From NCBI GenBank assembly GCA_034620365.1, contig JAQGEQ010000351.1:124001-188000 (forward strand): DNA of 64,000 nucleotides. Direction: 5' to 3'. The stretch comes from Pegea sp. RAD2-039 (taxonomy: Eukaryota > Chordata > Thaliacea > Salpida > Salpidae). Made by a program: the position numbers and the translations under genes. The notes below the pieces were generated by a model. That model ran no database searches. It was given only the letters and a program-made list of their open reading frames with translations, and had not been told where the DNA came from. Position 1 is the stretch's first letter; every line of letters begins with the position of its first letter. Positions 59,230-64,000 of the stretch are shown piece after piece.

Positions 59230-60985
59230 ATGGTAAGGTTTTGTTTTATTTATTTGCTGTATAAATTAAATATCTTTTTAAACTCCAGTTATATTTTTCC
59301 GAAATTTTATTCAGTTACGAAAACAAATTATTTTAAATCAGTAAATACTGATTAATATTCTCTAAATTTATTAATTTAATTTGGTTTGAAGTTGTTTCAC
59401 TTTTATAAAATCTTTTTTAAATTCTAATTTTATGAAGAATGAACCTTTTCCTAATTCTGTTGAATTTTTTTTATTTTTATAAGATAATTACTATTTATAT
59501 GATTAATGTGGAATTATTTAACTATGATAAAGTTTCTTAGAACATTTTTCTGATATGAAATATTTTGTAAATTATATTTATTGGATTTTGGGTTATTGAA
59601 CAAAGTAATCTTATATATTTATGATTATTGATTTATATACTTTTTATTTAGTTTTAAATTATATTATATATATATTTAATTAGATTTTTAAATTTGTTCA
59701 GGTTTTTTTATGCTTAAAACTTTATCTTAAATATTTAAACTTTTCTGTAGATATATAATATTTTAATTGTAAGTTTTAATTTTTTGTTAAATATTTGTAG
59801 AATTTGGTTTTAATATAATTTTCACTAAAATATTCAGTCTAATTAATTCTCTTTGTTATTTAGTTTATGTTTTAAGCATATCAATAAATCATAATTTTGT
59901 CAGCTATGTTAAAAACTTAATTTCTAATTAGAATTAATTAATTTAGTTGAAAATTGGGAATTAGTTTCTGATGATTATGCCTTAAATTTATGGCTTAATA
60001 TAATTTATTTTTTTTATATTATAAATATATTAAAGTTTCTGAAATGGTACATGTTTTAAATGCCTTTTCTTGTTATCAATTTTTCTTCTATAATTACTAT
60101 CTACTTACAAGTTTTTATATTTTTTTATAACAATGTGCTAATCCTTTAAACTATAAACATGTGGTTGTGATATCAGTAATTATTTCAATAAATTCTTTTA
60201 TTTCCTTTTTACCATTTTCTTTGTTTCTTTCAACAAAATTATGTAGAGACTTATATTTTATTTTACCTAATTAAATGGGGAAGATATAGAAAGAGGTTAA
60301 CCAAGATCTGATTTGACTTCTGATACAGTCTTCCAAAATCAATGCTTCTATTTTAGAACAAAAGTCTTCATCAAAGCAAATGTTGGCTTCTACTTTCATA
60401 GAAACAGATTTTCAACTTTTTATCATCATTTATAACAATTGATATTTACTTTATAGGCAGACACCGTTCAACCAAAACGTAGAACTTTTCGCAAGTTCAG
60501 TTACCGAGGTGTTGACCTCGACAAACTCCTTGACATGAAACGCGAAGGTATGTTACCTTTGTACTGCTCACGTCAACGCAGAGCTCTTTCACGAGGATCC
60601 ACTCGTAAACACGAAGCTTTCCTCAAACGTCTTCGAAAGGTACTCTACTCCCTTCTATTATTCTTTTGTTGAAAGATTGTTTGTAGGCCAAGAAGAACTG
60701 TCAACCCCTCGAAAAACCAGAGGTTGTCAAGACCCATCTTCGAAACATGATTGTAGAACCCGAAATGACCGGCTCTGTGATTGGTGTATACAATGGCAAG
60801 ACTTTTACAACCGTTGAAATTAAGGTAACAGTTGACGATGTCATCACTTCGATTCTGATTGTTGAATGCAGCCGGAGATGATTGGTCACTACTTGGGAGA
60901 ATTTGCGATGACATACCGACCTGTGAAGCATGGACGCCCTGGTATCGGTGCCACCCATTCTTCACGATTCATCCCTCTTAAATAA
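59230..60985 (+). CDS. RPS15: Small ribosomal subunit protein uS19 (RPS15)
   Basis: Cytosolic 40S ribosomal protein, 145 aa, the same length as human RPS15. Exons: 59230-59232 (ATG only), 60457-60639, 60687-60824, 60872-60985. Conserved blocks: [58 protein letters not shown], and the C-terminus [18 protein letters not shown]. The start is fixed by ATG|GTAAGG splicing to AG|GCAGACACC to give [11 protein letters not shown]. The first intron is 1224 bp and AT-rich; the others are 47 bp. No GACGTCA core in the exons. Confidence 0.95.
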
Positions 60986-61010
60986 ATTTTCTGCGATTTG
61001 ATTTCGTTGA

Positions 61011-61016
61011 AATAAA
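61011..61016 (+). promoter_or_regulatory. Poly(A) signal of RPS15
   Basis: AATAAA 26 bases after the stop codon; a second AATAAA overlaps the stop itself at 60981. Confidence 0.65.
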
Positions 61017-61745
61017 AGATTTAAAAACATTTCTTGTTGAAGTTTCGCGTAAAGAAGCTTTTAAGTTAAATATCTGCCATCAACATTTCTCGAATTTATG
61101 ATATGCTTAGTTGGATTGAGTCTTAACCAAGATTCTCACTTCGTTTTAAACTTTTTCAAATGACGAGCTATAACTGGAACTTATCCAATAATTATATAAA
61201 GTTTTCAAATGTTTCTGACTTTTGAAAAATTGAAACATAACAATGAGCATATTTATATCGAAATTGGCTAAATAAACCATAAAGCTAAATTTTATAAAAA
61301 TAAATTATTGAATAAAAACTCCTTGAAGTCCTAAAAGAGTTTGCAGGAAGCTGTTTGATTGTTCGGTTTTCTATAAAATGATTCTTAAAGAGTTCACTTG
61401 AAGCCATTTTTAAAAAAAGCCATTTTCATGTGTTTACATCAAAACCAGCTTTGAATCAATTTTAAAATTATTTGAAACTACCAAAGTTTCTACCGAATTC
61501 TATTTCAATAATTGTTTTTATTAATCATTTTTTGTAAAAAAATAGTTTATATAATTAATGAATGATCAAAATATATAAAGTTTTATATTAACTATGAAAC
61601 TATCCGTCAACTCAATCATTTTTATTCAATTTTGTTTTGAAAACGAATTTATCATGATTTAATTATGAGTAAAAATATTCAAATTCTAAAAATGTTATTT
61701 AGATAAATGTTGTGTTTGTAAATTTGTTAATTGTTTTTGAAAAGA
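61017..61745. other. AT-rich spacer
   Basis: No gene or structured RNA recognised. Confidence 0.5.
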
Positions 61746-63325
61746 ATGGCGTCATCATTACATCAGCAATTTGGAATTGAAATTAAAGAAGTAAAACTGA
61801 AAAGAAAAAGAAAATTTAAAATAGAAATAAAATTAGAAACTGAAAAAGATGAGGATTTATCAAAAGTTAGTTGAAAAGAACCAGATAATGATTTATGAAA
61901 TTATTTTTTTCAACTGAATTTAAAAACTTGCCAAACATTTTCTACTTATTGTACAAATTTATAATTCTGTACATAATTACATAAAACTTTAAAAAATTTT
62001 TTAAATGCTGAATAATATTTTGCTATCAAACATAATTTATACAATGGCAATAATCTGGTGTTAAAAAATATTTATATTTACAATTGAAAAGACTGTTTGC
62101 ATATCCTATATGGTCTAGTGGTTAGGATTCCTGGCTTTCACCCAGGCGGCCCGGGTTCGATTCCCGGTGTAGGAACTTATTTTTTATATATTGTGCTAAA
62201 ACTTAATTTTTGTTCAAGATAAAGTCACTTTTAGCAAAAAGATAAATGTGAAACTTTTGAATTGCAAATTTTGATTGTTAAAGTAGAAATTAACAAAATT
62301 TAATTTCATATAGATATTTATAAGAATTGGATTTGATGATAAACTGTTAAATTATCGAAAAATTCAATCACAACTTGATAATTTACATTTAAAAGATTTC
62401 AAATTTTCCTACATTTTTCCTCATGGTTTGTTGTAGTAAAAAAATTGAAAACTGAAATAAAATGTTACACAACGTAATATCTTCTAAGTTTTTGTTGCTT
62501 TTAGATCTTAAAGTTTCCATTTTTCAAATTAAGTTTGAAGTTTTTAAAGATCCTTGCAATAATGAAATGAAAATGGCGGAGAACATTATCTGGCCCAGGA
62601 AGTTTTTGCAGTAAAAAGCCATTGAAATTAATTTCATAATTTAAAGTATTTTATCAATTACAGTAAACAATATTCTGATTTTAAGCTGGAATATCTTGGA
62701 CTGGAAAATTGTGGGGAACTTTTTTTCATTACGGATTTTCAAAAAAAAGAAGTTAGTTTAGAAAAAGAAGATTTGAGATATTTTTAAAACGACTTAAAAA
62801 TTTCAGATGAAAATTCCTAGAATCAACCAATTTGAAAATGATACGTCATTAATATACAAAGGTAAATACGTTATTAAGTAACGTCATCACAAACACTGTC
62901 CTCTAACAGTTTTACCAAAGCATCATTCAAACACATCGCTATCATCTGTGACGTCACACAGGCAATCCTGTGCTGATGACATTGTTAGTTCAGATGATAT
63001 GACGTCAGCCGACACGCCAACAGTCTCTAAAATTAAAGCTTTGACGAGTAAACGCGATGTCGTCAGCAATTCATCAAGAAATGAGCAAGTAACAGCGGCT
63101 GTGACGACATCAGATGCTGCTGATAGCTCAATAGGAGGCGTTACATCAAATATTAATAATCAGAAAAAAACAACGTCTTCTCAAACTGATGACGTCATTT
63201 TCGTTTGTGACATCATCAAGTCGAACTCAGTTGGACCAGCTGTTCAAAGAAAAACTTCTTTAGATGATGTCACTTTTAATTTGTTTTTTAAGCACCTTCA
63301 GACCAGTAATGAAGTCACTAAGTGA
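61746..63325 (+). CDS. Unrecognised protein, Lys-rich N-terminus and Ser/Thr/Asp-rich tail
   Basis: Family not recognised. Three exons keep frame: 61746-61865, 62807-62861, 62910-63325 (stop), giving about 196 aa. The N-terminus MASSLHQQFGIEIKEVKLKR has a basic K-R-K-R-K stretch; the middle is M-K-I-P-R-I-N-Q-F-E-N. The tail is low-complexity, rich in S, T and D, with D-D-V-I, V-T-S and M-T-S imprints from embedded TGACGTCA copies, and ends FNLFFKHLQTSNEVTK. A tRNA-Glu gene lies in the 941-bp first intron. Exons 2-3 are more secure than the link to exon 1, and an intervening exon may be missed. Confidence 0.5.
62104..62175 (+). tRNA. tRNA-Glu (UUC)
   Basis: 72 bases, identical to the minus-strand gene at 48316. 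Anticodon loop CTTTCAC, acceptor TCCTATA/TGTAGGA, canonical T-arm. It lies within the first intron of the gene at 61746 on the sense strand. Confidence 0.96.
62176..62310 (+). repeat. Duplicated 3' flank of tRNA-Glu, copy B
   Basis: Matches the minus-strand 3' flank of the tRNA-Glu at 48316 over about 130 bases, with small indels. The upstream flanks do not match, so the duplicated unit runs from the tRNA through its 3' flank. Confidence 0.85.
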
Positions 63326-64000
63326 TGACGCCACTAAGTAAAGAGGTCACTAAGTGATCATGTCAATACTAGAGAAGCATTTTGAAGATATAAAAATTTA
63401 TGTTAGCGAATTTATGTTGGTTGGTTTTGATATTGTTTAAAAATCAATTTCAATTTTTATGAAAATCTAAATTCAGTTCACTCCTAAAACCTAAAATTAT
63501 TTAATTTACTATCTTCAGACATAAAACAATCTTTTATTAAATTGGCTTTCTTTAAATACCAAAGTTCAATTCAAAGAGCTTTTTGCAAATTTAATAGATT
63601 GAGCCAAAACTTAAGTTTAAAAAATGAAACAAGCAAATGAATAAGGCAAGAATTTAGTTTAAGAGTTTTCAACTTTTTTGGACAAAAATCAAATTTTGAA
63701 TTTTGTTTGAAAGGCTAACACAACCTTATAACACCAAAAACCAAATAACACTTAAGCCATTTTTATATTAACCTTAAAGTCTGTATTGGTGTCTTTAAAG
63801 AGTTGTGAGCTCGATCTTTTGTTAGAAAATATATTTTAATCTTTAATGGGTTTAGCTTTAAAGAATAGAAGAAAGAACTCTGTACAAATCTCAACGTCCA
63901 GTATGACTCTCCTCACAAGAGTAGTTAATGTCCTTTGAAGTGCCACTGAGTAGTAAGAACATTTTACAGTTTGAAGAAGCATTTGATCAAAGGTTCTCAG
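63326..64000. other. Spacer to the window edge
   Basis: No gene recognised. GACGTCA-like words decay quickly after the stop (TGACGCCA at 63326). Confidence 0.5.

Overview
The window is metazoan nuclear DNA. It carries intron-bearing orthologues of animal genes (kelch-like, COA7, CBL, NRDE2, CARS1, mL49, TBC1D10, TAF2, LRRC61, NPL, an SLC6 monoamine transporter, MSL2, RPS15), GT-AG introns that are mostly 43-60 bp, nuclear tRNA genes, and relics of non-LTR retrotransposons. Very short introns, compact gene clusters and AT-rich spacers point to an invertebrate with a compacted genome. I cannot name the species from sequence alone. A tunicate-like or other marine invertebrate is only a guess.

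Layout. 0-3.3 kb: 3' part of a kelch-repeat gene with a 1.7-kb, 19-bp minisatellite inside one intron. 4.6-7.8 kb: a chymotrypsin-like S1 protease gene and a truncated copy behind a duplicated promoter. 8.7-10.1 kb: COA7, with a tRNA-Ser-like relic in an intron. 11.8-15.3 kb (minus): CBL ubiquitin ligase. 18.4-22.3 kb (plus) and 22.4-25.9 kb (minus): NRDE2 and cysteinyl-tRNA synthetase, converging with 144 bp between stop codons. 27.9-28.7 kb: LINE relic. 30.2-32.6 kb: unrecognised gene. 33.3-33.9 kb: small membrane/Cys protein. 34.3 kb: tRNA-Ile and tRNA-Asp. 34.9-35.8 kb: second retrotransposon relic. 36.6-37.3 kb: mL49. 41.0-47.2 kb: a dense plus-strand block, TBC1D10, TAF2 and LRRC61. 48.3-49.6 kb: three minus-strand tRNA loci. 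49.8-51.9 kb: sialic acid lyase (NPL) with a 63-copy 11-bp satellite in an intron. 52.4-54.8 kb: SERT/DAT-type transporter. 56.7-57.4 kb: short MSL2. 59.2-61.0 kb: RPS15. 61.7-63.3 kb: unrecognised gene with tRNA-Glu in an intron.

The most striking signal is the palindrome TGACGTCA (core GACGTCA). It is repeated at extraordinary density through exons, introns and spacers of one class of genes, most of all in the intronless TAF2 gene (about 28 GACGTCA in 3.5 kb by eye). It is essentially absent from the AT-rich spacers and from a second gene class (protease, COA7, RPS15). It leaves a protein-level imprint (D-V-I, M-T-S-S, V-T-S) and often lies just downstream of 5' splice sites. It resembles, by analogy only, the highly iterated palindrome HIP1 of cyanobacteria, here in an animal-type genome.

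The genes are mostly unrelated housekeeping or signalling genes. I see no pathway-level cluster. Exon coordinates were derived by hand from reading-frame continuity, splice consensus and remembered family sequence. Summed exon lengths keep frame for every gene called with high confidence.
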